Source of the DNA: an uncultured bacterium
GTDB lineage: Bacteria; Verrucomicrobiota; Lentisphaeria; Victivallales; UBA1829
Length of the DNA stretch: 49,032 bases
Direction: 5' to 3'
Assembly (NCBI GenBank): GCA_902780135.1
Contig: CACZEK010000020.1
Span: 1-49,032, forward strand
Shown here: piece after piece, positions 26,771-35,040 of the stretch
Layout of the letters: each line of letters starts with the position of its first letter
Position numbering within the stretch: the stretch's first letter is position 1
Made by a program: the position numbers and the translations under genes
Notes under the pieces: generated by a model
The model's database searches: none
Seen by the model: the letters and a program-made list of their open reading frames with translations, nothing else
Told to the model about the DNA's origin: nothing

Positions 26771-27904
26771 ATGCTCATCGTCGCCGACTCCAAAATCCCG
26801 TATCTCAAGGGCGTCTTCGAGCCGTACGCCGACATGCGCTGCCTCGATCCCGGCGAGATCACGCCGGAGACCGTGCGCGACGCCGACGCCCTCATCGTCC
26901 GCACGCGCACGAAATGCGACGCCGCGCTCCTCGAACATTCCCGCGTCGGGATCGTCGCCACCGCCACCATCGGCACGGACCACATCGATGCGGCGTACTG
27001 CGCCGCGCACGGCATCGAATGGACCGGCGCGCCGGGCTGCAACGCCGCGTCCGTGGCGCAGTACATGACCTCGGCGCTGCTCCGCGTCTCGCTCCGGCAC
27101 GGCGTGGATTTGAGGGGGAAGACGCTCGGGATCGTCGGCTGCGGAAACGTCGGCACGAAGGTCGCCGCCGCGGCCGCCGCGCTCGGCATGAACGCGCTAC
27201 TGAACGACCCGCCGCGGGTGAGACGGGAGAAGCTGACGGGCTTCGTCGACCTCGAAACGATTCAGCGCGAAGCGGATTTCATCACGCTCCATGTGCCGCT
27301 GCAGGGCGCCGAATACGGGCCGGACCGGACGGAGCATCTGGCGGACGAGGCGTTCTTCCGCGGGCTGAAACGGAAACCGTTTTTCTTCAATGCCTCGCGC
27401 GGGGACGTCGTGGACGAACCCGCGTTGAAGGATGCGATCGGGACCGGGCTCATTTCGGGCGCCGTGCTGGACGTGTGGCACAACGAGCCGGAGATCGACC
27501 GCGAGCTCCTGTCGCTCGTCGATTTCGCCACGCCGCATATCGCGGGGTATTCCGCCGACGGCAAGGCGAACGGCACGGCAATGGCGGTGCGCGCCGTCGC
27601 AAAGCATTTCGGCATCGCGCCGCTGCTGGACTTCTTCCCGGCGGAGATACCTGCGCCCGCCGATCAGGTCATCACGCTCGATCCCGCCTCGCCGAATCCG
27701 CTCGCGGACGCCGTATTCGCGTCCTACGACATCGCCGACGACGATGCCGCGCTCCGGTCCGATCCTGGCAGTTTCGAAGCGCAGCGCGGCTCCTACCGCG
27801 TCCGCCGCGAATTCCCGGCATATACCGTTCGTCCGGCAAACAACGCGCCCCTGCCCTCCCCGCTCCGGGACACGCTCCTGAAACTCGGATTCCGCCTCGG
27901 CTGA
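26771..27904 (+). CDS. pdxB: Erythronate-4-phosphate dehydrogenase
   Basis: 377 residues, D-2-hydroxyacid dehydrogenase family with the PdxB C-terminal dimerization domain. It oxidises 4-phosphoerythronate in the DXP-dependent route to pyridoxal phosphate. The N-terminus MLIVADSKIPYLKGVF is typical. NAD-site GIVGCGNVGTKVA; catalytic Arg in NASRGDVVDEPAL, Glu in WHNEPEID and His in TPHIAGYSADGKANGT. The TPHIAGYS and dimerization segments favour PdxB over SerA or other relatives. Confidence 0.93.
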   Translation: MLIVADSKIPYLKGVFEPYADMRCLDPGEITPETVRDADALIVRTRTKCDAALLEHSRVGIVATATIGTDHIDAAYCAAHGIEWTGAPGCNAASVAQYMTSALLRVSLRHGVDLRGKTLGIVGCGNVGTKVAAAAAALGMNALLNDPPRVRREKLTGFVDLETIQREADFITLHVPLQGAEYGPDRTEHLADEAFFRGLKRKPFFFNASRGDVVDEPALKDAIGTGLISGAVLDVWHNEPEIDRELLSLVDFATPHIAGYSADGKANGTAMAVRAVAKHFGIAPLLDFFPAEIPAPADQVITLDPASPNPLADAVFASYDIADDDAALRSDPGSFEAQRGSYRVRREFPAYTVRPANNAPLPSPLRDTLLKLGFRLG

Positions 27905-27916
27905 ACCGGTCCGCCG

Positions 27917-27960
27917 AAAAAGAAAGAGCAGCCGCCCTCGGAGGGAAGCCGCTCTCTTTC
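27917..27960 (-). terminator. Hairpin between convergent pdxB and Sel1 genes
   Basis: Imperfect stem: GAAAGAGC (27922-27929) pairs with GCTC-TC-TTTC (27951-27960, two-base bulge), with an inner CCCT/AGGG. On the minus strand it is followed by a T-rich run, so it best serves the Sel1 gene. Confidence 0.5.
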
Positions 27961-27981
27961 GAACTTGTCAATTTGTCTTCT

Positions 27982-28887
27982 TTACTGCCCGGCGGCGGGT
28001 TCCTGCGCCTTCGCGTTCAGCGCCTTGATCTTGTCGATGCGGATGATCGCGCTCTGGGCGTCTTCGACGCCCGCGTCCCTCGCCTTGCCGTACCATTCGA
28101 GCGCGGTGTCCAGGTTCCGGTCCACGCCCTCGCCGTTTTCGTAGCAGACGCCGAGCGAATAATACGCGGTCGGGTTCTGCTGGTCGGCGGCCTTGCGGTA
28201 CCATTCGACCGCCGCGAAAGGATCCGGGTTCACGCCGGAAGCGTTCATCAGGCAGGCGGCATAGCGCACCTGCGCCTCGGAATAGCCTTCTTCCGCCATC
28301 GGCTTGAGGATCGCCACCGCCTCATGGTATCTCTGATGCTCGAACAGGTCGTTCGCCTTGACGACGGACACGCGCCAGACCGCCCCGCGCGCCTCCCCGA
28401 TCCCGCCGTCCAGAGCCTTCCGGTACCACGCGAGCGCCTCGTCCAGGCTCGGCGCGACGCCCTGGCCGTATTCATAGCACACCGCGAGCTCGTAATACGC
28501 GACGGCATTGTTCTGCGCGGCGGCTTTGCGGTACCACTCGACCGCCGCGGCGGGATCCGCCGCGACGCCGCTTCCGTTCTTGAGGCAGCCGCCGTAATAG
28601 ATCTGCGCCCAGGAGTTGCCGAGTTCCGCCGACCGGCGGAGCAGTTCCGCAGCGCCGGCGAAATCCTGTTTTTCGTAAAGCCCGTACGCGTCCCGCAGGA
28701 GGGTTTCGGCTTCGTTCCGGCCGTACGTCCGGGTATATGCCAGCACGCAGGCGAATCCGAGCAGAAGCGCCACCCAGATCGCGACCACGATCTTGTTGGA
28801 GCCTTTTCCGCCGCCGCAACCGCAGCCGCAGGCGTCGGAAGCCTTTTCCGGGGCGGGCGTTTCCGCGCTTTTTTCAATCTGATCCAT
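27982..28887 (-). CDS. Membrane-anchored Sel1-repeat protein
   Basis: 301 residues from the ATG at 28887, which has AAAGGA upstream. A cytoplasmic head with the cysteine cluster CGCGCGGG precedes one membrane segment at about 35-52 (KIVVAIWVALLLGFACVLAY). The rest is a row of Sel1-type repeats; clear units end WYRKAAAQNN, WYRKALDGG, WYRKAADQQN and WYGKARDAG. Such solenoids bind partner proteins. The topology puts the repeats outside the cytoplasm. The partner is unknown. Confidence 0.85.
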   Translation of the reverse strand: MDQIEKSAETPAPEKASDACGCGCGGGKGSNKIVVAIWVALLLGFACVLAYTRTYGRNEAETLLRDAYGLYEKQDFAGAAELLRRSAELGNSWAQIYYGGCLKNGSGVAADPAAAVEWYRKAAAQNNAVAYYELAVCYEYGQGVAPSLDEALAWYRKALDGGIGEARGAVWRVSVVKANDLFEHQRYHEAVAILKPMAEEGYSEAQVRYAACLMNASGVNPDPFAAVEWYRKAADQQNPTAYYSLGVCYENGEGVDRNLDTALEWYGKARDAGVEDAQSAIIRIDKIKALNAKAQEPAAGQ

Positions 28888-28946
28888 ATCGGCGTCCTTT
28901 TCTTTCAAGTGTTTCAAGCGTACGTTCGGTCAATATTTCTACAAAA

Positions 28947-28974
28947 AATATACATCCGGCGGCATCAAAATCAA
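28947..28974 (-). promoter_or_regulatory. Promoter of the Sel1-repeat gene
   Basis: Minus strand: -35 TTGATT (28974-28969), 16-base spacer, -10 TATATT (28952-28947). Confidence 0.75.
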
Positions 28975-29057
28975 GCGTCGTTTCCGAAAAAAGCCGCCGC
29001 ATCCGGTACCGTCCGGCGTTTTTCCCTGAAAAAAACTCAATCTTTCCCGTTTCGGGC

Positions 29058-29085
29058 TTGCTTTTCCGGCGGGAGAGGTTATATT
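29058..29085 (+). promoter_or_regulatory. Promoter of the exported beta-helix gene
   Basis: -35 TTGCTT (29058-29063), 16-base spacer, -10 TATATT (29080-29085). The leader is about 95 bases. Confidence 0.75.
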
Positions 29086-29188
29086 AGACAAATGTGCGCA
29101 TATCCGCGCGCGGCAAACCGCGGGGACGCGCAAAAAAAAGGAATTCCAGCTTCAACCCAACATAACCAAAACTGAAAGGTACCGCAAC

Positions 29189-30493
29189 ATGAAAAAACTC
29201 CTGATGTCCCTGATGTGCCTCGCGATCGGCGCGTCCGTCTTCGGCGCCGACCTCTACGTCTCCCAGGCGAACGGCAAGAAGAAAGGCCCCGGCACGAAAG
29301 AAGAGCCCTTCAAGGCGATCGCCGACGCCGTGAAAGCCGCCCAGCCCGGCGACACCATCTACATGGCTGCCGGCAACTACTCCGGCCTCCTCGGAGCCAG
29401 CGAGATCGTCATCGACAAGCCCCTCACCATCAAGGGCGGCTACTCCGACGACTTCGCCACCCGCGACATCGCCAAGTTCACCACCAAGATCCAGCCCCCG
29501 AACGACAAGAACGACTCCAAGGGCCTCGGCGTCCTCGTGCTCAAGATGCCGAACGGCGCGGGTCCCGACATGGTCGTCGACGGCATCGTGATCGACCAGT
29601 CCTACATGAACAGCTACCACGACACCAAGGGCAAGCCCGAAGGCGTCGAGACCGGCATGTGGCTCCAGGGCCCCGCGAAGGGCTCCAAGGACAAATTCGC
29701 CTCCGCGGCCTCCTACTCCATCTACAGCGAGACCCAGAACCGCTTCGAAGGCAACGTCATCATCCAGAACTGCGTCATCTCCAACAGCGGCAACTTCGGC
29801 ATCAACCTCAGCCAGTACAAGGGCAGCGTCAAGATCCTCAACAACGTCTTCGTCGCCTGCCGCATGGTCTCCTGCAACGTCAGCTGCTCCAACGGTTCCG
29901 GCTCCATCGACTGCGAATTCGCGCACAACACCGTCCTCTTCTCCTGGAGCCGCACCGACGACCTCGGCGACATGGGCTACGGCTACCGCTGCAACACCAG
30001 AGTCAACTCCAACATCCATGACAACATCTTCGGCCTCAGCGTCTTCGCCGGCATCGGCAACGACAAGGGCGACTCCAAGACCATGAAGAACATCTTCAAC
30101 AAGAACGTCTTCTTCCTCAACAAGAAGGGCGACGTCGCCATCACCAAGAGCCCCAGCGTCCTCCTGCTCAACGTCGATTCCGACGAGTTCGAAGACATGG
30201 TCGACTATCCCGGCATGGAAGACGTCGACGGCAACGTTTCCCTCAAGGATCCCGCCGCGTTCAAGGGCGCCATTGACGAGGCTTACCTCAACGCCTTCCT
30301 CAACGCCTCCTACTCCGAGACCACCGACTTCGACGAGAACTCCCCCGCCAACCAGCTCCGCGCCGCCCTCGGCATGAACCTGGTCGGCAAGATCGAGACC
30401 AAGGTCTCCATGTACGCCAACCGCTACCCGCTGGAAAAGACCTTCAAGCTCTTCGGAGCCTACAAGGACTACGGCGCGCAGGAAGTCAAGTGA
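29189..30493 (+). CDS. Exported right-handed beta-helix protein
   Basis: 434 residues. Signal peptide MKKLLMSLMCLAIGASVFGA with cleavage near residue 20. DLYVSQANGKKKGPGTKEEPF followed by a helix and GDTIYMAAGNYSG is the typical opening of DUF1565-type pectate-lyase-like beta-helices. Repeated short strands with Asn ladders follow (NVIIQNCVISNSGNFGI, VKILNNVFVA). No catalytic site is recognised, so a binding, structural or lyase role remains open. The codon choice is strikingly uniform (AAG, GGC, TCC, ATC), suggesting high expression. AAAGG precedes the start; two terminators follow. Confidence 0.85.
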   Translation: MKKLLMSLMCLAIGASVFGADLYVSQANGKKKGPGTKEEPFKAIADAVKAAQPGDTIYMAAGNYSGLLGASEIVIDKPLTIKGGYSDDFATRDIAKFTTKIQPPNDKNDSKGLGVLVLKMPNGAGPDMVVDGIVIDQSYMNSYHDTKGKPEGVETGMWLQGPAKGSKDKFASAASYSIYSETQNRFEGNVIIQNCVISNSGNFGINLSQYKGSVKILNNVFVACRMVSCNVSCSNGSGSIDCEFAHNTVLFSWSRTDDLGDMGYGYRCNTRVNSNIHDNIFGLSVFAGIGNDKGDSKTMKNIFNKNVFFLNKKGDVAITKSPSVLLLNVDSDEFEDMVDYPGMEDVDGNVSLKDPAAFKGAIDEAYLNAFLNASYSETTDFDENSPANQLRAALGMNLVGKIETKVSMYANRYPLEKTFKLFGAYKDYGAQEVK

Positions 30494-30530
30494 CATACTG
30501 ACGCCTCAAGTCTCAGACTTGTTTTCATTC

Positions 30531-30564
30531 GCGGGCCCGGACTCGTCTCCGGGTCCGCTTTTTT
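30531..30564 (+). terminator. Tandem terminators after the beta-helix gene
   Basis: Stem GCGGGCCCGG / CCGGGTCCGC (30531-30540 with 30549-30558) followed by six T. A smaller hairpin CAAGTC-TCA-GACTTG-TTTT at 30507-30525 precedes it. Confidence 0.88.
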
Positions 30565-30597
30565 CCACCTTTTTTCCTCCGAATGAAAACCTGCCGC

Positions 30598-30625
30598 TTG
30601 ATTTTTTTCATATCCGAGTTAATAT
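30598..30625 (+). promoter_or_regulatory. Promoter of the WYL-ankyrin gene
   Basis: -35 TTGATT (30598-30603), 16-base spacer, -10 TAATAT (30620-30625). Confidence 0.65.
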
Positions 30626-30730
30626 TATAAAACGCCGCGGTCCCGTTTCCCGTTCATGCTGTGTTCGGCCGCGCCTCCGTCGTTCCTCCGTATCGAAAAA
30701 CGTCATTCCCCGCAAAAACGTGCAGAAACC

Positions 30731-32947
30731 ATGCCGGAAGACATCTTTTATTTCAAAGAATCCGATATTCCGTCCGACATCCCGGACATCCCCCGTGAGG
30801 TCTTCGCGCCGCTCCGTGAGGGACTGATCGCCGGAACGCTCGTCGAGATCGAATACGAAAACGCCCTCTCAGAGGATTCCAAACGTCAGATCCTGCCGGA
30901 AGTGCTGTTCCGCTCTTCCGAAAACTGGTATCTCGCCGCATACTGCACGCTGAAAAACGAACCCAGGACATTCCGGCTGGACCGTATCCTTTCCGCACTC
31001 AATACGGGCATGGAAAAAGAATCCGGCGGCGTCGCGGAGGACATCCGCGCCAACGGCATCCCATGGCGACGGGAACAGGGAAAAGACGCGCCGGAAGGGG
31101 AAAACAACGCGCCCGAATGGCGCAGGATCGAACTCAAGCCCGGGGAGAACGCACCGGACTACCAAATCCCGCCCCCCGATCCCGAATGGCTGCGCGAAAT
31201 GGAACAAAGAAAAGTCTGCCTTGATCTGATCCGGCACGCGGGAGAAGGAAAACTCGAGCGCATGGAGGAAGACATCGCGGCGGGCGCGGACATCAACTTC
31301 CTTGACGGAAGCGGTGATACGCCGTTCATGGCGGCGGCCCATGCCGGATGCCTCGAGGCGGCAAAACTGCTGATCCGGCACGGCGCCGATCCCGACAAAC
31401 GGGGCAGGACGACCTGCACCGTCCTGAACGAAGCGGCACGGTCCGGTCGGATGGAAATGATCCGCTACCTCGTCGAAGAACTCAAACTCCCGGTCAATCA
31501 ACAGGACTATTTCGGATGGTCTCCCGTTTTCTGCGCCGCCCAGCATTGCTGCATCGAGGCGCTTCAGTATCTCCTGGAACACGGCGGCGATCCGAATCTG
31601 CCGGACAAAGACGGGGTCACCCCGTTGATGAGAGCGTTTCACGACGAATTTTCCACGTGTGAAATCCACATCCGCATAGCGGAACTGCTTGTGAAGTACG
31701 GCGCGGACGTCAATCGGCGAAACAAATACGGGAATACGGCTCTTTTCTATGCCGTTTCCTGGCGAAACTGGGAACCATACGTCGAGTTTCTGCGGAATGC
31801 CGGAGCGGATTTCAAGGTCTGCGACAAAAAGGGCGTCTCGCTGCTTCGGTATGCGGCGACGTTCAACACGCCGGGATGGAATCATGATTTCCCCAACAAG
31901 GGATCGAATGAAAGACCGGAAACCGTGAAGCTCGCAAAATATCTGATCCGGCACGGCGTGAACCCGAATCTGCCCGACAGCAAAGGCGTCGTCCCGGTCA
32001 TGCCCGCGACAGGAGAGCTCTTAAAATGCCTTCTTGAAAACGGTGCGAACCCTTCCGCCGCGGACGAATTCGGACGCACGGCCGCCATGTATCATGCAAA
32101 CGGGAAGTCCGATTTGCTGCTTCTTCAAAAATACGGCGCGGACATCCATGCACGGGATCTGCGCGGCAACGACGTACTGCTCTCTGCCGACATCTCCCCT
32201 GAACAAATCACGTTCCTGATTAAAACATTCGGTTTTTCCGTCAACGACCGGAATTATGACGGAGTGTCTATCCTTCATCGTGCCTCTCTCGATTTATCAT
32301 TGAACACGGTAAAATATCTGATCCGGCACGGGGCAAATCCCGCCATAAGGACAAAAGACGGTAAAACTCCGCTCGGACTCATGTATACGCATCATTTTTC
32401 TTTTTTTGGATATGACTGTCTCAATTCGCATGATGTGTTTGCAATTGAAGAGTTCCTGAAACGTCAGCTGGCAAACGTGACTTCGGATCTCTTCAAAGCG
32501 TGTCGCGCCATGGACCTCAAAATAATCCGCAGAGCCGTTACTCACGGAGCAAATGTACGTCATATCCTTGTGAGATTCAAGCATCAGACCGTACTCACCA
32601 TTGCATCCGAACGGTTCGCCGATCCGGCGAACGGCGTTTCATGGCTTCAATTCCTGCGGATTTACGTCTTCTTGAAGCGAAACGGCGCGGACATCCTGGC
32701 GATCGACGAGGATGGAAACGGCGTTTTGGACGCGCTGTTCAAAAGGGATTGTCGGGGCTGCATCAAAAGATATATGCGGACGGCGAAAAAGATGATGAAG
32801 AAAATGGACACCGATCAACTGGAAAAAATCGTTCATTCGTGGGAGACAAAACGGGACAGGATCAAGGGTGCGCAGGGCGGAGCATGCTCAAAGGCGTTAA
32901 ACGAACTCATTTTCGAGGGCGAACGAATCCTGGATGAATGGGAATAG
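30731..32947 (+). CDS. WYL-domain protein with ankyrin repeats
   Basis: 738 residues from the ATG at 30731; an in-frame ATG at 30656 would add 25 residues and is not excluded. Residues about 25-85 form a WYL-like module: GTLVEIEYENA, then LPEVLFRSSENWYLAAYC and RTFRLDRI. WYL domains sense ligands, usually in transcription factors with an N-terminal winged helix, which is missing here. From about residue 175 some ten ankyrin repeats follow, for example TPFMAAAHAGCLEAAKLLIRHG, with the recurring LIRHGADPN-type turn. No signal peptide. GC content falls towards the 3' end. The fusion suggests a ligand-gated interaction scaffold; this is inference. Confidence 0.75.
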   Translation: MPEDIFYFKESDIPSDIPDIPREVFAPLREGLIAGTLVEIEYENALSEDSKRQILPEVLFRSSENWYLAAYCTLKNEPRTFRLDRILSALNTGMEKESGGVAEDIRANGIPWRREQGKDAPEGENNAPEWRRIELKPGENAPDYQIPPPDPEWLREMEQRKVCLDLIRHAGEGKLERMEEDIAAGADINFLDGSGDTPFMAAAHAGCLEAAKLLIRHGADPDKRGRTTCTVLNEAARSGRMEMIRYLVEELKLPVNQQDYFGWSPVFCAAQHCCIEALQYLLEHGGDPNLPDKDGVTPLMRAFHDEFSTCEIHIRIAELLVKYGADVNRRNKYGNTALFYAVSWRNWEPYVEFLRNAGADFKVCDKKGVSLLRYAATFNTPGWNHDFPNKGSNERPETVKLAKYLIRHGVNPNLPDSKGVVPVMPATGELLKCLLENGANPSAADEFGRTAAMYHANGKSDLLLLQKYGADIHARDLRGNDVLLSADISPEQITFLIKTFGFSVNDRNYDGVSILHRASLDLSLNTVKYLIRHGANPAIRTKDGKTPLGLMYTHHFSFFGYDCLNSHDVFAIEEFLKRQLANVTSDLFKACRAMDLKIIRRAVTHGANVRHILVRFKHQTVLTIASERFADPANGVSWLQFLRIYVFLKRNGADILAIDEDGNGVLDALFKRDCRGCIKRYMRTAKKMMKKMDTDQLEKIVHSWETKRDRIKGAQGGACSKALNELIFEGERILDEWE

Positions 32948-32978
32948 CGCATTCTCCGATCCGCATATAAAACGCGTC

Positions 32979-33010
32979 AGCCCGCCGGCTTCGGGAAAAG
33001 CGGGCGGGCT
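32979..33010. other. Inverted repeat beside the element's left end
   Basis: Perfect stem AGCCCGCC / GGCGGGCT (32979-32986 with 33003-33010). On the plus strand it is followed by A, not T, so terminator function for the ankyrin gene is doubtful. Confidence 0.45.
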
Positions 33011-33020
33011 GCAAAAAAAC

Positions 33021-33041
33021 AAAATGGCTCCGGCAGCAGGA
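33021..33041. repeat. attL, 21-base core
   Basis: AAAATGGCTCCGGCAGCAGG plus A, identical to 44694-44714. Read on the minus strand it is the last 17 bases of tRNA-Asn with CCA and TTTT. Confidence 0.88.
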
Positions 33042-33199
33042 AAGTCAACATCTTTCCACAACTGGCATTTGAGGTCATTTTTACCTTTTCGACACTTCTG
33101 ATTAGGGCTCCCAAAGGAAGAAGATCCTACAGAAACGGGGAAAAAACGGGGCAGAATACCAAGCAACTCTTCACAAGTTTCAAAGTACTATTAAGTAGC

Positions 33200-33230
33200 A
33201 AGCCAGTCCACCACGACTGGCTTTGTGGAC
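33200..33230. promoter_or_regulatory. Two mutually exclusive hairpins
   Basis: Stem 1: AAGCCAGTC (33200-33208) with GACTGGCTT (33215-33223), nine perfect pairs. Stem 2: GTCCAC (33206-33211) with GTGGAC (33225-33230). They share 33206-33208 and cannot form together. No T-run follows on the plus strand. Confidence 0.5.
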
Positions 33231-33246
33231 CACTCAACATTACTTA

Positions 33247-33274
33247 CTATACCACGACTACGCCTTATTTCAAG
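33247..33274 (-). promoter_or_regulatory. Leftward promoter at the element's left end
   Basis: Minus strand: -35 TTGAAA (33274-33269), 16-base spacer, -10 TATAGT (33252-33247). It fires towards attL through the hairpins at 33200-33230 and has no gene in front of it within the element, so the product may be a small RNA. Confidence 0.6.
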
Positions 33275-33504
33275 GCTACAACCTACTTTTTCTTACAAAA
33301 AACGCTACCTGCTGCGTTTGAGCGAAATGTTCCTGAACGCTTGTTGGCTATATATGACGAAAATGAAGGACATTGAGCAAAGGTTTTTGGGCAGACCCTC
33401 TTTCTTGAACGACGAATAATCTTCGTTCCTGAAGGAGAGCCTTGGCTCCGAACGCTTGAACGTGTCCTATCCATCCAATAACCATCAACCCACAGGAGGA
33501 ACAC

Positions 33505-33624
33505 ATGGACGATTATTCCGACGAAATCCGAGTTGAACACGTCGCTGAAGTGGCTCTCGGTACTTTCCTGGCTCTGGCAGCTATCGGTCTTGCAAAAGTC
33601 GTTATGAACGCCTTGCTCGACTGA
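33505..33624 (+). CDS. Short single-pass membrane protein, 39 residues
   Basis: Starts MDDYSDEIRVEHVAEVALG with a hydrophobic stretch LGTFLALAAIGLAKVVM (about 18-34). A strong GGAGGA lies five bases before the ATG. The upstream words CCACAGGAGGA are the same as before the short gene at 42409, so the two may be related cassettes. Function unknown; a small toxin, a regulator of a membrane enzyme and a lysis-type peptide are all possible. Confidence 0.55.
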   Translation: MDDYSDEIRVEHVAEVALGTFLALAAIGLAKVVMNALLD

Positions 33625-33649
33625 GAAAGTGAACAGCTCCAGGTCAAGT

Positions 33650-33684
33650 TCCCCTGTTGAATGCGTCTTGTGTTCAACAGGGGA
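33650..33684 (+). terminator. Hairpin after the short membrane protein gene
   Basis: Perfect 12-pair stem TCCCCTGTTGAA / TTCAACAGGGGA (33650-33661 with 33673-33684). Only three T follow, so termination is plausible but not certain. Confidence 0.55.
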
Positions 33685-33738
33685 GTTTGCGTGTGCCTAT
33701 CGTTCGGTTTGAAGATTTGACTTTTTCTCTTGTTTCGC

Positions 33739-33767
33739 TTGTATTTTGAACAAATAGGGAGTATAGT
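33739..33767 (+). promoter_or_regulatory. Promoter of the AIDA-repeat gene
   Basis: -35 TTGTAT (33739-33744), 17-base spacer, -10 TATAGT (33762-33767). It has the same form as the chromosomal promoters although it lies in the element. Confidence 0.75.
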
Positions 33768-33797
33768 AAAAAAAGAGTAATGAGGAGCAGGCTGACA

Positions 33798-35033
33798 ATG
33801 TCAAACAAAAACAAAACAAACATATTTGACGGAAGTACAATACTTCATGGTGAGGAGATGGTTGTCAGCCATGGTGTTGTAGCTAATCGTATCAGTGTTG
33901 GCTCTGGAGGAAGACTTGTTGTTGCCCGAGGTGGTATTGCCAATGATACATCCGTTTCATCCAACGGCCATCTTATCGTTTATGCTGGTGGCACAGTTAA
34001 TCGAACATTAATTGGTCCTGATGCTGTTTTAATCCTCCGTTATGGAGCAAGAGCTTTTGATACCACCATAGATAAAAACGGCTTTTTCAGTATTCTTCGA
34101 GATGGATTTGCCAGTAACATTTCTGTACTCTCCGGCGGTATACTTTCTGTCAGTTGTGGGGTTGCAACGGGGATTAATGCGGCTAAAGGGGCGCGTATAG
34201 GTATATGGCTTTCAAAGTATTCTCACATTCAGGGGACTTCAAATGGAAGTTCGTTTGACATGAAAGATGGATTTGTCTCCGACTATACAATTGATTCCGG
34301 TAATGGACTTACTCTTTTAGATCAATACAAAGCAGATAAGATTGTCGTAAAACCATACGGCGATTTGTGTGTTGGAAGCGGTGGACATGTAACAAATTTG
34401 ACCGTTGAGGAAGGAGGCTTTGTTTCCTTTGATTTTACCTCCAACACATATCTGCAAGGTTCATCCAATGGTAGCGCATTTGAAATAAAGGATCCTATCT
34501 TAACATCGCATACTCTCAATGGGGAAATGATTAAAATTTATGATGGGGGAATAGCAAATGAGATTCAGGTGAATGGTCCAGAAGATGGCAATGATGAAGA
34601 TAAACAAGGCTATCTTGAAGTTGGTGATGATGCCATGGTAAATAAATTGATTATTTCTGGCGGCATGGTTTCCATTGATGGCGGCATTGTCAATAAAACG
34701 GATATCAGTTGTGGTCAAATTGATATTTCCAATGGGGAAGTCCATTCCATTCATGTTGAGAAAGGGGCTGTAGAAATTTCCGATGGAGGAACGATAAACT
34801 ATTCGACCAATTTTGGCAAACAGACCATTGGTTCTGGCGGCACTATTGTAAACAATAGAATTTGTGGAGGAAATGTAGAGATTAAGAACTGTGGAGTTGC
34901 CGTAGAGACAACGCTTTTTAATGGAAAGCTCATCGTTTCGAGTGGTGGAACGGCTTTGAGTATTGATAAATGGGGGGGAGAGATTGAGATTCTGGACGGA
35001 GCTGTTGTCCTTAACGTAGATAATAAAGAATGA
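33798..35033 (+). CDS. AIDA-type repeat protein without signal or transporter domain
   Basis: 411 residues. Nearly the whole length consists of about 18-residue beta-helix repeats of the autotransporter AIDA type, with recurring GG-x-N-x-T and GGxLxV patterns (SVGSGGRLVVARGGIANDT; VYAGGTVNRT; TIGSGGTIVNN). No signal peptide, autotransporter barrel or sorting tail is present, which is odd for this repeat. The first ATG at 33780 overlaps the ribosome site GAGGAG, so 33798 is preferred. AT-rich. The next gene starts seven bases later. Surface or intracellular scaffold role is unknown. Confidence 0.75.
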   Translation: MSNKNKTNIFDGSTILHGEEMVVSHGVVANRISVGSGGRLVVARGGIANDTSVSSNGHLIVYAGGTVNRTLIGPDAVLILRYGARAFDTTIDKNGFFSILRDGFASNISVLSGGILSVSCGVATGINAAKGARIGIWLSKYSHIQGTSNGSSFDMKDGFVSDYTIDSGNGLTLLDQYKADKIVVKPYGDLCVGSGGHVTNLTVEEGGFVSFDFTSNTYLQGSSNGSAFEIKDPILTSHTLNGEMIKIYDGGIANEIQVNGPEDGNDEDKQGYLEVGDDAMVNKLIISGGMVSIDGGIVNKTDISCGQIDISNGEVHSIHVEKGAVEISDGGTINYSTNFGKQTIGSGGTIVNNRICGGNVEIKNCGVAVETTLFNGKLIVSSGGTALSIDKWGGEIEILDGAVVLNVDNKE

Positions 35034-35040
35034 GGGAAAA

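Larger units (their letters stand above)
33042..33504. other. Left-end non-coding region of the element
   Basis: No convincing gene. It holds the overlapping hairpins at 33200-33230, a minus-strand promoter at 33247-33274 and further small stems (GAACGA/TCGTTC near 33408-33429, GAGCC/GGCTC near 33440) upstream of the short gene at 33505. It may be a structured leader or encode a small RNA. Confidence 0.5.

Noticed and set aside
33225..33419. Open frame of 64 codons in the left end of the element
   Set aside because: No ribosome site, overlaps the promoter and hairpins, and has no protein-like pattern.
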